This document shows, piece after piece, positions 22,841 to 32,137 of a DNA stretch of 43,115 nucleotides (its first letter is position 1; every line of letters starts with the position of its first letter). This stretch comes from Pseudomonas sp. B6002. Its GTDB lineage: Bacteria; Pseudomonadota; Gammaproteobacteria; Pseudomonadales; Pseudomonadaceae. The stretch is from the NCBI RefSeq assembly GCF_013385985.1, contig NZ_JACAOY010000001.1, positions 1 through 43,115 on the forward strand, written 5' to 3'. A program made the translations under genes and the position numbers. The notes beneath the pieces were generated by a model, which ran no database searches, was not told the origin of the DNA, and saw nothing but the letters and a program-made list of their open reading frames with translations.

Positions 22841-24532
22841 TTACTTTTTAAGACCGAGCTTCTTCAGCTCTTCATCACGTAACTCACGCCGCAGGATCTT
22901 GCCCACGTTGGTGGTCGGCAACGCATCGCGGAATTCCACGGCCTTCGGCACTTTGTAACCGGTGAGGTTGGCGCGCATGTGCTCCATCACCTGGTCCTTG
23001 GTGAGCGTCGCGCCTGGCTTGACCACGATGAAGATCTTGATGTGTTCCCCGGACTTCTCGTCCGGCACACCGATGGCCGCGCATTGCAGCACGCCCGGCA
23101 GGCCGGCCAGCACGTCTTCCAGTTCGTTGGGGTACACGTTGAAACCGGAGACCAGGATCATGTCCTTCTTGCGGTCGACGATGCGCATGTAGCCGTCTTG
23201 CTGGATGAGCGCGATATCACCGGTCTTCAACCAGCCTTCGCTGTCGAGGATTTCGGCGGTGGCGTCTTCACGCTGCCAGTAACCCTTCATCACCTGCGGG
23301 CCCTTGATGCACAGCTCGCCGATTTCGCCCAGCGGCAACTCGGTGCCGTCGTCGGCAATCACCTTGCACAGGGTCGACGGCACGGGAATGCCGATGGTGC
23401 CGATCTGGGTGTACTGGATCGGGTTGACGGTGGCCACCGGGCTGGTCTCGGTCATGCCGTAACCTTCGCAGATGCCACAACCGGTCACGTCTTTCCAGCG
23501 CTCGGCGGCCGCCAGTTGCAGGGCCATGCCGCCCGACAGGGTGACTTTCAATGCCGAGAAATCCAGCTTGCGGAACGCTTCGTTGTTGCACAGCGCCACG
23601 AACAGCGTGTTCAGACCGACAAAGCCGCTGAACTTCCACTTGGACAATTCCTTGACCATCGCCGGCAGGTCGCGCGGGTTGCTGATCAGGATGTTGTGGT
23701 TGCCGATCAGCATCATCGCCATGCAATGAAAAGTGAACGCATAGATGTGGTACAGCGGCAGCGGCGTGATCAGGATCTCGCAGCCCTCGTTGAGGTTGGA
23801 GCCCATCAGCGCCTTGCACTGCAACATGTTGGCGACGAGGTTGCGATGGGTGAGCATCGCGCCCTTGGCCACGCCGGTGGTGCCACCGGTATATTGCAGC
23901 ACGGCCACATCGCTGCTGGCCGGGTTGGCGTCGCTGACCGGTTGGCCATGCCCCTTGGCCAGCACGTCGTTGAACTTGATCGCCTTCGGCAGGTGGTACG
24001 CCGGGACCATCTTCTTCACGTACTTGATGACGCTGTTGATCAGCAGGCGCTTGAGCGGCGGCAACAGGTCGGCAACTTCGGTCACGATCACGTGCTTGAC
24101 GGAGGTCTTGGGCACGACCTTTTCCGCCAGGTGGGCCATGTTGGCCAGGCACACCAGGGCCTTGGCGCCGGAGTCGTTGAATTGGTGTTCCATTTCCCGC
24201 GCGGTGTACAGCGGGTTGGTGTTGACCACGATCAGGCCGGCGCGGATGGCACCGAACACGGCGACCGGGTATTGCAGGACGTTGGGCAGTTGCACGGCGA
24301 TGCGATCACCGGGCTTCAAATCGGTGTGCTGTTGCAGGTACGCGGCGAACGCGCCGGACAATTCGTACAACTCACCGTAGGTGATGGTCTTGCCCAGGTT
24401 GCTGAAAGCCGGTTTGTTGGCGAAGCGCTGGCAGGACTGCTTCAGTACCGCCTGAATATTCGGATACTCGTCTGGATTGATGTCTGCAGCAATCCCGGCG
24501 GGGTACTTATCCTTCCAAAAGTCTTCGTTCAT
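22841..24532 (-). CDS. fadD1: Long-chain fatty acid-CoA ligase FadD1
   Basis: A 563-residue ATP-dependent acyl-CoA synthetase that activates imported fatty acids for beta-oxidation. The AMP-binding P-loop reads YTGGTTGVAKGAMLTH (about 213-228). GYGMTETSP and the fatty-acid signature region SEGWLKTGDIA (about 430) are intact, and the C-terminal lysine region GKILRRELRDEELKK is complete. GAGGAG precedes the ATG. It lies downstream of a paralogue in the same direction, as in the P. aeruginosa fadD2-fadD1 pair. The 383-base gap to fadD2 suggests its own promoter. Confidence 0.93.
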   Translation of the reverse strand: MNEDFWKDKYPAGIAADINPDEYPNIQAVLKQSCQRFANKPAFSNLGKTITYGELYELSGAFAAYLQQHTDLKPGDRIAVQLPNVLQYPVAVFGAIRAGLIVVNTNPLYTAREMEHQFNDSGAKALVCLANMAHLAEKVVPKTSVKHVIVTEVADLLPPLKRLLINSVIKYVKKMVPAYHLPKAIKFNDVLAKGHGQPVSDANPASSDVAVLQYTGGTTGVAKGAMLTHRNLVANMLQCKALMGSNLNEGCEILITPLPLYHIYAFTFHCMAMMLIGNHNILISNPRDLPAMVKELSKWKFSGFVGLNTLFVALCNNEAFRKLDFSALKVTLSGGMALQLAAAERWKDVTGCGICEGYGMTETSPVATVNPIQYTQIGTIGIPVPSTLCKVIADDGTELPLGEIGELCIKGPQVMKGYWQREDATAEILDSEGWLKTGDIALIQQDGYMRIVDRKKDMILVSGFNVYPNELEDVLAGLPGVLQCAAIGVPDEKSGEHIKIFIVVKPGATLTKDQVMEHMRANLTGYKVPKAVEFRDALPTTNVGKILRRELRDEELKKLGLKK

Positions 24533-24564
24533 GGAAGCCCACTCCTCAGCGACGCGAATTCATC

Positions 24565-24581
24565 ATCGCATTTGATGCGAT
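24565..24581. promoter_or_regulatory. Candidate operator upstream of fadD1
   Basis: The perfect dyad ATCGCAT-TTG-ATGCGAT lies 33 bases before the fadD1 start. Its position suits a repressor site. It does not match the PsrA consensus I know, so the binding protein is unknown. Confidence 0.35.
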
Positions 24582-24806
24582 TATTATTGGTGTATGTTTT
24601 TTTAGGTGAATCTGGCGCTTTCAAGCAGGCCTAGACGTCACAAAGCGCGCCGAGAGTAGCAGCTTTGCCAAGGGCCGCCTAGAGCCAAAGGTGGGCCCCA
24701 CAGTCATAATCACGACTGTCCTACAATATTTGGTCACACTTTAAACCAGGGCAAATTCCCCCAGTAAAAGGCTCTGGAATGGGCCTTTCAGATCAACAAA
24801 TAGCAA

Positions 24807-24896
24807 TGTGGGAGCTGGCTTGCCTGCGATGGCGGTGTATCAGTCAATACATCCTGTGACTGATACACCGCCATCGCAGGCAAGCCAGCTCCCACA
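24807..24896. repeat. REP pair, TGTGGGAGC type with long perfect stem
   Basis: The inverted arms extend through GCGATGGCGGTGTATCAGTC and its complement, giving an unusually long near-perfect hairpin after the fadD2 stop codon. Confidence 0.92.
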
Positions 24897-24915
24897 ATTT
24901 TTACCCTATTTCAAA

Positions 24916-26604
24916 TCAAGCGATGTCGCGAAGCTCACGTCGCAGAATTTTCCCCACCGGCGTCATCGGCAACGACTCGCGCAACACAATGTGTTTAGGC
25001 ACTTTGTACCCCGTGAAGTTGGCCTTGCAGTACGCCTTCAACTCTTCAAGGCTCACCCCTTGGGTGCGCGCCACCACAAACAGTTTGACCGCCTCGCCGG
25101 TGCGCTCATCCGGCACGCCGATCACGGCGCAGTTGGCCACGGCCGGGTGCGCCATCACCACGTCTTCGATCTCGTTGGGGTACACGTTGAAGCCCGAGAC
25201 GATGATCAGGTCTTTCTTGCGGTCGACAATGCTCACAAAGCCATCGGTGTCGATCACCGCGATGTCGCCGGTCTTGAGCCAACCCTCGGCGTCCAGGGTC
25301 TCGGCGGTGGCGACCGGCTGCTGCCAGTAGCCCTTCATCACCTGCGGGCCCTTGATGCACAGCTCGCCCCGCTCGCCCAACGGTAATTCGCGGCCTTCAT
25401 CATCGATGACCTTCATCGCCGTGCCCGGCACCGGAATGCCCACGGTGCCCAGCCGCGACTGGCTGCCATACGGGTTGGTGCTCGCCACCGGCGACGTCTC
25501 CGTGAGGCCGTAGCCTTCGCCGATGGAGCAACCGGTGAGTGCCTTCCAACGCTCGGCCGTGGCCTTGACCAGCGCGGTGCCGCCGGAGTTGGTGATCTTG
25601 AGGTGGGAGAAATCCAGAGTCTTGAAATCCGGGTGGTCCATCAGCGCCACAAACAAAGTGTTCAACCCGAGCAGGCAGGAGAACCGCCACTTCTTCAGTT
25701 CCTTGATAAAGCCGCCGATGTCGCGAGGGTTGGTGATCAGCACGTTGTGGTTGCCGGTCACCATCATGCACATGCAGTTCGCTGTGAATGCATAGATGTG
25801 ATACAGCGGCAGCGGCGCGATCATCACCTCCTGCCCTTCCCGCACCAGCGGCTGGCCGTCATCGGCGACCTGGGACATGCACGCCCGCGCCTGCTGCATG
25901 TTGGCGACGAGGTTGCCATGGGTGAGCATCGCGCCCTTGGCCAGGCCGGTGGTGCCCCCGGTGTATTGCAGCACGGCGATGTCATCCAGTGTCACCGGAT
26001 GACGAGTCACGCCCAGGCCCGCGCCCATGCGCAGCGCACGCTTGAACGACACAGCCCGTGGCAGGCTGTAGGCCGGCACCATCTTCTTCACTTTGTCGAC
26101 CACGGTGTTGATCAACCAGCCTTTGGCGGCGGGCATGAAGTCGCCCATTTTGGCTTCGATAAGGTAGTCGATTTCGGTGTCGGCGCAGACTTCCTGCACC
26201 CGCGAACCGAACAGGTTGAGGTAAACCAGCGCGCGCACGCCGGCGTCCTTGAACTGGTGGCGCATCTCCCGTGGGGTGTACAGCGGGTTGGTGTTGACCA
26301 CGATCAGCCCGGCGCGCAGGGCGCCGAACACGGCAATCGGGTAATGCAGCACGTTGGGCATCTGCACCGCGATGCGCTCGCCGGGCTTGAGGTCGGTGTG
26401 CTGCTGCAGGTAACCGGCGAACGCCGCACTCTGGCGCTCAAGCTCGGCGTAGGTCAGGGTGATGCCCATGTTGCTGAATGCCGGACGGTCGGCAAAGGCC
26501 TTGCAGGAACGCTCGAACACCTCGATCACGGACTTGTAGGTGGTCAGGTCGATGGTGTTGGGAACGCCCGCCGCGCGTTTGTCATTCCAGAAATCAGGTT
26601 GCAT
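24916..26604 (-). CDS. fadD2: Long-chain fatty acid-CoA ligase FadD2
   Basis: A 562-residue paralogue of FadD1 with the same motifs: YTGGTTGLAKGAMLTHG (about 220), GYGLTETSPVAS, AEGWLKTGDIAV and GKILRRELRDI at the C-terminus. The start at 26604 (MQPDFWNDKRAAG) aligns with FadD1; the open frame upstream to 26802 runs through the intergenic region. AGAGGAC is upstream, and AAGAATAA, a Crc/Hfq-type motif, abuts the start. It is divergent from the hydrolase-phaJ1 pair. Confidence 0.93.
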   Translation of the reverse strand: MQPDFWNDKRAAGVPNTIDLTTYKSVIEVFERSCKAFADRPAFSNMGITLTYAELERQSAAFAGYLQQHTDLKPGERIAVQMPNVLHYPIAVFGALRAGLIVVNTNPLYTPREMRHQFKDAGVRALVYLNLFGSRVQEVCADTEIDYLIEAKMGDFMPAAKGWLINTVVDKVKKMVPAYSLPRAVSFKRALRMGAGLGVTRHPVTLDDIAVLQYTGGTTGLAKGAMLTHGNLVANMQQARACMSQVADDGQPLVREGQEVMIAPLPLYHIYAFTANCMCMMVTGNHNVLITNPRDIGGFIKELKKWRFSCLLGLNTLFVALMDHPDFKTLDFSHLKITNSGGTALVKATAERWKALTGCSIGEGYGLTETSPVASTNPYGSQSRLGTVGIPVPGTAMKVIDDEGRELPLGERGELCIKGPQVMKGYWQQPVATAETLDAEGWLKTGDIAVIDTDGFVSIVDRKKDLIIVSGFNVYPNEIEDVVMAHPAVANCAVIGVPDERTGEAVKLFVVARTQGVSLEELKAYCKANFTGYKVPKHIVLRESLPMTPVGKILRRELRDIA

Positions 26605-26825
26605 TATTCTTGTCCTCTTACCTGAGTGTGTCCGACCGCTGCCGCTATAAAAGCAGGCGGCTATAAAAAGCGGAGCTTTGGGGACGTTAGCAGCTATGGC
26701 CAAACAGGCAAATACGCCAAACCGTGTCATTGATTGTATGAATCTTGCCCCTGAGGCGTAGGCTGATACCCAAGTCCCTGGCAGATGAGCTATACACTGC
26801 ATCGAACCTGAGCAAAGGAAGCGCC

Positions 26826-27770
26826 ATGAACCACAGCACCTTCTGGCTGACCGCGAATGACCGCAGCCGCCTGTACGTCAATCAATGGCTGCCGGAGGGC
26901 CCGGCCAAGGCGATGGTCATGCTGTCCCACGGCATGGCCGAGCACAGCGGCCGCTATGGGCGCCTGGCCGAGGCACTGTGTGGCGCGGGCTACGGGTTGT
27001 ACGCACTGGACCAGCGCGGCCATGGCCGCACGGCGGACGAAGGCACGCTGGGGCTGTTCGCCGAGCACGACGGCTGGAACAAGGTGGTGAGTGACCTGGC
27101 CAGCCTGAACCAGCACATTGCGCACCAGCAAACGGGGCTGCCGATCATCCTGCTGGGCCACAGCATGGGCAGCTATATCGCCCAGGCCTACCTGCTGCAC
27201 CACAGCGCCAGCTTGAGTGGCGCGATTCTCAGTGGTTCGAATTTCCAGCCAGTGGCGCTGTACCGTGCGGCGCGGGTGATCGCGCGCATCGAGCGCGCAC
27301 GCCAGGGTTTGCGCGGGCGCAGTGCGCTGATCGACTTCCTGTCGTTCGGCTCCTTCAACAAGGCGTTCAAGCCCAACCGCACAGCCTTCGATTGGCTCAG
27401 CCGCGACCCGGCCGAAGTCGACAAGTACATCAATGACCCGCTGTGTGGTTTTCGTTGCACCAACCAGCTGTGGATCGACCTGCTGGGCGGCTTGCAACAG
27501 ATCAGCAAGGCGTCCAACCTCGCCCAGATCGACCCGGGCCTGCCGATCCTGGTCACGGGCGGCGAATGTGATCCGGTGAGCGAGGGCAAGCGTCTCAACA
27601 GCCTGGCCCACGCCCTGCGTGAGGCCGGCTGCCAAAACCTGCAATTGACGATCTACCCGCAGGCGCGACATGAAGTGTTCAATGAAACCAACCGTGATGA
27701 AGTCACAGCGGATGTGCTGACGTGGCTCGACCAGGCCCTGACGCTGCACAGGCCGGCCCGCTACGAATAA
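26826..27770 (+). CDS. Alpha/beta hydrolase, lysophospholipase/monoacylglycerol lipase type
   Basis: A 314-residue serine hydrolase of the Hydrolase_4 (monoglyceride lipase-like) group. LSHGMAEHSGRY holds the oxyanion-hole region and LGHSMGSYIA the nucleophile serine. GGECDPVSEG holds the likely catalytic Asp and ARHEVFNE the catalytic His. AAAGGAAG precedes the ATG. It probably releases fatty acids from lysolipids or monoglycerides, which the adjacent FadD ligases can activate. The neighbour order equals P. aeruginosa PA3299-PA3302. Confidence 0.9.
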   Translation: MNHSTFWLTANDRSRLYVNQWLPEGPAKAMVMLSHGMAEHSGRYGRLAEALCGAGYGLYALDQRGHGRTADEGTLGLFAEHDGWNKVVSDLASLNQHIAHQQTGLPIILLGHSMGSYIAQAYLLHHSASLSGAILSGSNFQPVALYRAARVIARIERARQGLRGRSALIDFLSFGSFNKAFKPNRTAFDWLSRDPAEVDKYINDPLCGFRCTNQLWIDLLGGLQQISKASNLAQIDPGLPILVTGGECDPVSEGKRLNSLAHALREAGCQNLQLTIYPQARHEVFNETNRDEVTADVLTWLDQALTLHRPARYE

Positions 27771-27824
27771 CTTTCCTTTAAAATCAGCCGATAATCTCCG
27801 ATTAGCCACAGGATGTACCTTTAG

Positions 27825-28295
27825 ATGACTCAGGTTACCAACACCCCGTACGAAGCCCTCGAAGTCGGCCAGACTGCCAGCTTCAGCAAGACCGTCGAGG
27901 AGCGCGATATCCAGCTGTTCGCCGCCATGTCCGGCGACCACAACCCAGTGCACCTGGATGCCGAGTACGCCAAAGCCACCATGTTCAAGGAGCGGATCGC
28001 CCACGGCATGTTCAGTGGCGCCCTGATCAGCGCCGCCGTGGCCTGCGAGTTGCCTGGGCCGGGCACCATCTACATCGGCCAGCAGATGAGCTTCCAGAAG
28101 CCGGTGAAGATCGGCGACACCTTGACCGTGCGCCTGGAAATCCTCGAGAAGCTGCCCAAGTTCCGCGTGCGCATTGCCACCCGCGTGTTCAACCAGCGCG
28201 ATGAGCTGGTGGTGGATGGCGAGGCCGAGATCCTGGCGCCGCGCAAGCAGCAAGTGGTTGAGCTGACTGAGCTGCCACCGATCAGCATTGGCTGA
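27825..28295 (+). CDS. phaJ1: (R)-specific enoyl-CoA hydratase, MaoC family
   Basis: A 156-residue single hot-dog-fold hydratase. The hydratase-2 catalytic pair is visible in FAAMSGDHNPVHLDAEYAK (Asp and His), followed by RIAHGMFSGALISA. PhaJ enzymes hydrate trans-2-enoyl-CoA to (R)-3-hydroxyacyl-CoA, linking beta-oxidation to polyhydroxyalkanoate synthesis. It lies 54 bases after the hydrolase gene on the same strand. Assignment to phaJ1 rests on length, motif and the shared gene order with P. aeruginosa PA3302. Confidence 0.85.
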   Translation: MTQVTNTPYEALEVGQTASFSKTVEERDIQLFAAMSGDHNPVHLDAEYAKATMFKERIAHGMFSGALISAAVACELPGPGTIYIGQQMSFQKPVKIGDTLTVRLEILEKLPKFRVRIATRVFNQRDELVVDGEAEILAPRKQQVVELTELPPISIG

Positions 28296-28324
28296 TATTT
28301 ATCTAACGAACAATGCAAAACAAA

Positions 28325-28413
28325 TGTGAGAGCGGGCTTGCCCGCGAAAGCGGTGGGTCAGTCACTTATCAGTCGACTGACACTCCGTCTTCGCGAGCAA
28401 GCCCGCTCCCACA
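28325..28413. repeat. REP pair, GCGGGCTTGCCCGCG type
   Basis: Inverted arms TGTGAGAGCGGGCTTGCCCG and AAGCCCGCTCCCACA. This is a third REP class, the only complete copy of it in the window. Confidence 0.88.
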
Positions 28414-28441
28414 TGGTTTACAACATAGGGCTTAACAGGGC

Positions 28442-28909
28442 TTACGACTGAGCGCGAGCCTGATTACGCAGGGCTTTCACCTGGTCGTGGTTGCGCTGTG
28501 CGCCGTGGAACTGACGCTCCACCAGGTCACGAATACCCAGCAGGTTGTGCTTGTTGATTTTCTCGATCGCTTCCTTATAAGCCTTCAGTGCGTGGTCTTC
28601 ACCGCGCTCGGCTTCATTCAGCACCGCCTCTTCATCTTTACCGGTGACCAGCGACTTCACGTCGACCCAGCCACGGTGCAGGGCGCCGGCCACACTGCCG
28701 GACTCTTCCGGATCACCACCCAAGGCACGCACTGCAGTTTGCAGCTCGGCGGCGGCGGTTGCGCAGTCGGCAGAGCGCTTGACGAACAACGCCTTGAGCT
28801 CTGGGTGCTTGATGTCTTCAGCGCAGGTCGCGAAACCTTTCTGGCCATCTTTGCTGGTCTCGATCAGGTCGTTGAGTACGGAGATCGATTCTTTGTTGAT
28901 GTCAGTCAT
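28442..28909 (-). CDS. PA2169-family four-helix-bundle protein (DUF2383)
   Basis: A 155-residue all-helical ferritin-like protein of a family common in pseudomonads. ELKALFVKRSADCATAAAEL, ALGGDPEESGSVAGALHRGW and ERGEDHALKAYKEAI are the recurring pattern. AAGGA precedes the ATG. The function is unknown; relatives are often induced under stress or low oxygen. The upstream DNA (28910-29115) is AT-rich and contains its promoter. Confidence 0.88.
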   Translation of the reverse strand: MTDINKESISVLNDLIETSKDGQKGFATCAEDIKHPELKALFVKRSADCATAAAELQTAVRALGGDPEESGSVAGALHRGWVDVKSLVTGKDEEAVLNEAERGEDHALKAYKEAIEKINKHNLLGIRDLVERQFHGAQRNHDQVKALRNQARAQS

Positions 28910-29115
28910 TTTTCAATTCCTTGTGCGGGTTGAGAAGGTTGTCTTAATGATTGCAGCGCCCGTGCCAGGTTTTTGAAAACAATTTTTCCTTTATTTTTCA
29001 ATGATTTAATATTTATTGAACCATCTGTATGTACGTTATTTGCATGATCTGTCAATTGGCCTTCATGCAGAATGCCTGTATTTTCCAAGGCCTCGACTCA
29101 CGCGCCTGAAGCCTT

Positions 29116-29352
29116 ATGAACCCCGAAAAACTTGAACTGCTGATCACCCGCGAAATGCCCTTCGGCAAGTACAAGGGACGGATCATCGCCGACCTGCCCG
29201 GGCCGTACTTGAACTGGTTTGCCCGCGAAGGCTTCCCCCACGGCGAGCTGGGTGGTCTGCTGGCACTCATGCAGGAAATCGACAGCAACGGCCTGTCCGA
29301 ACTGCTGGAGCCGCTGCGCGTAAAACACGGTAAGCCCGCCCCTCGCCATTAA
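29116..29352 (+). CDS. DUF3820-family protein
   Basis: A 78-residue protein with the DUF3820 signature MPFGKYKGRIIADLPGPYLNWF followed by FPHGELGGLLALM. The Pfam family is labelled a putative quorum-sensing-regulated virulence factor, but its biochemical role is not established. It ends ten bases before the aminotransferase-like gene and is probably co-transcribed with it. Confidence 0.88.
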   Translation: MNPEKLELLITREMPFGKYKGRIIADLPGPYLNWFAREGFPHGELGGLLALMQEIDSNGLSELLEPLRVKHGKPAPRH

Positions 29353-29362
29353 GAGCCCCGCC

Positions 29363-30538
29363 ATGCCAAGGAATGCTGATAACGAACACCACTGGCAGAC
29401 CATCGCCGGGAACTACGAACGGGAGCCGGGCCCGATCAACCTGGAAAACGGTTATTTCGGACGCATGAGCCGCGTAGTCCGGGCGCAGTACCTGGAGCAC
29501 GTCGCGTTCATCAACCGCAGCAACTCGCTGCACGTGCGCCAGCGCTTCGAACAGGGCGAAAACGTCGAGATCCGGCGCCAACTGGCCGAGCTGATCAGCG
29601 TCGACCCCGAGTCCGTTGCCTTTACCCGTAACGCCACCGAAGCCTTGCAGTCGCTGATTCGCAACTACAACCGCCTGCAACCGGGCGACCAGGTGTTGAT
29701 CAGCGATCTGGAGTACGACACGGTCAAAGGTGCGATGCGCTGGTTGGCCGGTGTCCGTGGTGTGGAAGTGATCGAACTGTCCCACACACATCCGGCCAGT
29801 TTCGACAGCCTGGTGCAGACCTATCGCCAAGCGTTTGCTGAGTACCCACGCATAAAGCTGATGGCCCTGACCCACGTCACCCATCGCACCGGTTTGGTAA
29901 TGCCGGTTGAAGCCATTGCCAAGGCCGCCCGTGAGCACAGTATCGATGTGATCCTCGACGGCGCCCATGCCCTGGGCCAGATCGAGTTCAACCTGGCAGA
30001 GTTGGGTATCCAGTTCGCCGGTTTCAACCTGCACAAGTGGATCGGCGCGCCGCTGACCCTGGGCTTTCTCTATATCGCCCCGGAGCGCCTGGCCGACATC
30101 GACCCGGACATGGGCGAGTTTCACTACCCGATCACGGATGTGCGCGCGCGAACGTCCTACAGCACACCCAACTTTCCCGCGCTGATGACCTTGCCGTTGG
30201 TGTTTGAAGAACATCGCGCCTTGGGTGGCTCGGCAGCCAAAGGTGCACGGGTGAATTACCTGAGGGACCTGTGGGTGAGCCAGGTGCGGCCGTTGGCGGG
30301 AATTGAAGTGCTGACGTCGGACGATCCTCGGCTTTATTGCGGGATCACGGCCTTCAAGTTTGTCGGCCGGGACCAGCAGGCCATGGCCGACCGCTTGCTC
30401 AAGGACTACAACCTGTTTACCACCACCCGCGTGGGCGCGGCATTTGGGACCTGTATTCGGGTGACGCCAGGGTTGGTCACCTCGGCGGCGGACATCAGTG
30501 TCCTGGTCAATGCCATCACCGAGCTACCCCCCCACTAA
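29363..30538 (+). CDS. Class V aminotransferase-like PLP enzyme
   Basis: A 391-residue fold-type I PLP enzyme of the class V (isopenicillin N epimerase/cysteine desulfurase-like) group. FTRNATEALQSLIR binds the phosphate, THVTHRTGLVMP and ILDGAHALGQIEF (PLP-contacting Asp) follow, and the Schiff-base lysine lies in NLHKWIGAPLTLGF (about 226). It lacks the typical catalytic-cysteine loop of desulfurases as far as I can see, so epimerase, lyase or transaminase activity is possible. It is probably in an operon with the DUF3820 gene. The substrate is unknown. Confidence 0.88.
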   Translation: MPRNADNEHHWQTIAGNYEREPGPINLENGYFGRMSRVVRAQYLEHVAFINRSNSLHVRQRFEQGENVEIRRQLAELISVDPESVAFTRNATEALQSLIRNYNRLQPGDQVLISDLEYDTVKGAMRWLAGVRGVEVIELSHTHPASFDSLVQTYRQAFAEYPRIKLMALTHVTHRTGLVMPVEAIAKAAREHSIDVILDGAHALGQIEFNLAELGIQFAGFNLHKWIGAPLTLGFLYIAPERLADIDPDMGEFHYPITDVRARTSYSTPNFPALMTLPLVFEEHRALGGSAAKGARVNYLRDLWVSQVRPLAGIEVLTSDDPRLYCGITAFKFVGRDQQAMADRLLKDYNLFTTTRVGAAFGTCIRVTPGLVTSAADISVLVNAITELPPH

Positions 30539-30541
30539 ACC

Positions 30542-30630
30542 TGTGGGAGCTGGCTTGCCTGCGATAACGGTACATCAGTCACACTTGTACTTTCTGACCC
30601 ACCGCTATCGCAGGCAAGCCAGCTCCCACA
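30542..30630. repeat. REP pair, TGTGGGAGC type
   Basis: Inverted arms TGTGGGAGCTGGCTTGCCTG and complement, starting three bases after the aminotransferase stop codon. Confidence 0.9.
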
Positions 30631-30664
30631 TTTGAACATCGGAGTGCTTGGTTTTTCTGCGGGC

Positions 30665-30697
30665 AAAAAAAAGCGGTACACCGACCAAGTGCACCGC
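30665..30697 (-). terminator. Terminator of the zwf-pgl-eda operon
   Basis: On the minus strand GCGGTGCAC and GTGTACCGC form a 9-pair stem with one G-T pair and a 7-base loop, followed by eight T residues. It lies about 44 bases after the eda stop codon. Confidence 0.85.
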
Positions 30698-30740
30698 AAA
30701 AATGCCGTCAAGCACAGCAACAACGATTCGATAAATCAGA

Positions 30741-31406
30741 TCAGTCCAGCAGCGCCAGCGCCTGAGCAGTGACTTCCTGGATACGAGCCCAGTCGCCGTT
30801 CTTGACCCACTCCGGGTCCAGCATCCAGCTACCGCCCACGCACATCACGTTTTTCAACGCCATGTAGCTCTTGATATTGGCCGGGCCGACGCCGCCGGTT
30901 GGGCAGAATTTGACTTCGCCGAACGGGCCGCCGAGGGCTTTGATCGCAGCCACGCCGCCGCTGACTTCAGCCGGGAACAGCTTGAAGCGGCGATAACCCA
31001 GGCCATAGCCTTCCATGATGCCCGAGGCATTGCTGATGCCCGGCAGCAGCGGGATCGGGCTGTGTACCGAGGCTTCCAGCAGGTCGCGGGTAATGCCGGG
31101 GGTGACGATAAACTGCGAACCCGCGACTTCAGCGGCTTCGAGCATGTGGCGATCCAGCACGGTGCCAGCACCGGTGCACAGTTCAGGGCGTTGCTCGCGC
31201 AGTACCTGAATGGCCTTGAGGCCGAACTCGGAACGCAGGGTCACTTCCAATGCGGTCAAACCACCGGCTGCCAGGGCATCGGCCAGCGGCAGGATGTCCT
31301 GTTCGCGGGCAATGGTGATCACCGGCAGGATCCGCGCCTTGGCGCAGAGGCTGTCGATCAGGGCAACTTTGTCCGCCATGGACACGGTCGGTTGAGGGCT
31401 GTTCAT
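30741..31406 (-). CDS. eda: 2-dehydro-3-deoxy-phosphogluconate aldolase (KDPG aldolase)
   Basis: A 221-residue enzyme that cleaves 2-keto-3-deoxy-6-phosphogluconate to pyruvate and glyceraldehyde 3-phosphate, the last step of the Entner-Doudoroff pathway. ALEVTLRS carries the catalytic Glu, TGAGTVLD and VTPGITRDLLEA follow, and RFKLFPAE holds the Schiff-base lysine. CPTGGVG binds phosphate. The start at 31406 gives the usual length and has AAGGA upstream; ATG 31427, overlapping the pgl stop, is an alternative. It is third in the zwf-pgl-eda operon. Confidence 0.95.
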   Translation of the reverse strand: MNSPQPTVSMADKVALIDSLCAKARILPVITIAREQDILPLADALAAGGLTALEVTLRSEFGLKAIQVLREQRPELCTGAGTVLDRHMLEAAEVAGSQFIVTPGITRDLLEASVHSPIPLLPGISNASGIMEGYGLGYRRFKLFPAEVSGGVAAIKALGGPFGEVKFCPTGGVGPANIKSYMALKNVMCVGGSWMLDPEWVKNGDWARIQEVTAQALALLD

Positions 31407-31423
31407 AGCGGCTGATCCTTGGC

Positions 31424-32137
31424 TCATGGGCACCAGTAAATCTCTAATGTAGGTTGCAAAAACGCGCGAATCGGCATGGCAGCGACATCGTCACTCGCCA
31501 GCGCGGCGCTCAAGGTGGTCAATTTCGAACTGCCGGAGATCGACAGCACGGTGTAGTTCGCCGTGGCCAGCAGCGCGCGACTCATGGTCAGGCGCTGATG
31601 GGGCACGGTCGGCGCCAGCATCGGCCAGCAACGGCGGGTACCGTTGGGCTGCAGGGCTTCGCTCAGGTTCGGGCTGTTGGGAAACAGCGATGCGGTGTGG
31701 CCGTCATCGCCCATGCCCAGTACCAGCACATCAATGGCTGGCAACTCGCCCAGCAGGCGATCGGCCTGCAAGGCGGCGTCTTCAAGGTTGGCGGCGGCGC
31801 TGTAGAGGCTCAAGAACTTGGCCTTGGCTGCCGGGCCTTTCAACAGGTGCTGCTTCAACAAACCGGCATTGCTGTCGGCGTGCTCCACCGGCACCCAGCG
31901 CTCGTCGGCCAGGGTGATGGTGACCTTGGACCAGTCCAGGTCTTGCTTGGCCAGGTGCTGGAAAAACGCCACCGGGCTGCGGCCACCGGACACCACCAGG
32001 GTCGCTTCGCCTCGGGCACTGAGGGCCGTGCGCAATTGCGCGGCCACATCATTGGCCAGGCCTTCCGCCAGCAGTACCGGCGTGCGGTACTCGTGAGGGG
32101 TGACGCCCTGGGGCAGTTTCAAATCAGATATCGCCAT
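31424..32137 (-). CDS. pgl: 6-phosphogluconolactonase
   Basis: A 237-residue cytoplasmic enzyme of the glucosamine-6-phosphate isomerase/6-PGL family that hydrolyses 6-phosphogluconolactone to 6-phosphogluconate. [25 protein letters not shown] and [15 protein letters not shown] are the family signatures, with the catalytic His in the last. GGGAGG precedes the ATG. It overlaps the end of zwf by 14 bases. Confidence 0.95.
   Translation of the reverse strand: MAISDLKLPQGVTPHEYRTPVLLAEGLANDVAAQLRTALSARGEATLVVSGGRSPVAFFQHLAKQDLDWSKVTITLADERWVPVEHADSNAGLLKQHLLKGPAAKAKFLSLYSAAANLEDAALQADRLLGELPAIDVLVLGMGDDGHTASLFPNSPNLSEALQPNGTRRCWPMLAPTVPHQRLTMSRALLATANYTVLSISGSSKLTTLSAALASDDVAAMPIRAFLQPTLEIYWCP

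Larger units (their letters stand above)
24533..24915. other. 383-base intergenic region between fadD2 and fadD1
   Basis: It holds a REP pair (24807-24896), a 17-base perfect dyad at 24565-24581, and about 200 bases (24600-24800) of lower-GC sequence with no recognisable gene. It probably contains the fadD1 promoter. Confidence 0.6.

Noticed and set aside
22979-24634. A 551-codon plus-strand open frame antisense to fadD1
   Set aside because: Shadow of a well-conserved acyl-CoA ligase; His/Gln/Val-rich composition typical of antisense frames.
28906-29088. A 60-codon minus-strand frame with TTG start whose stop overlaps the PA2169-family start codon
   Set aside because: AT-rich, poor codon use, weak start and a better explanation as the promoter and leader of the downstream gene, which has its own AAGGA site.
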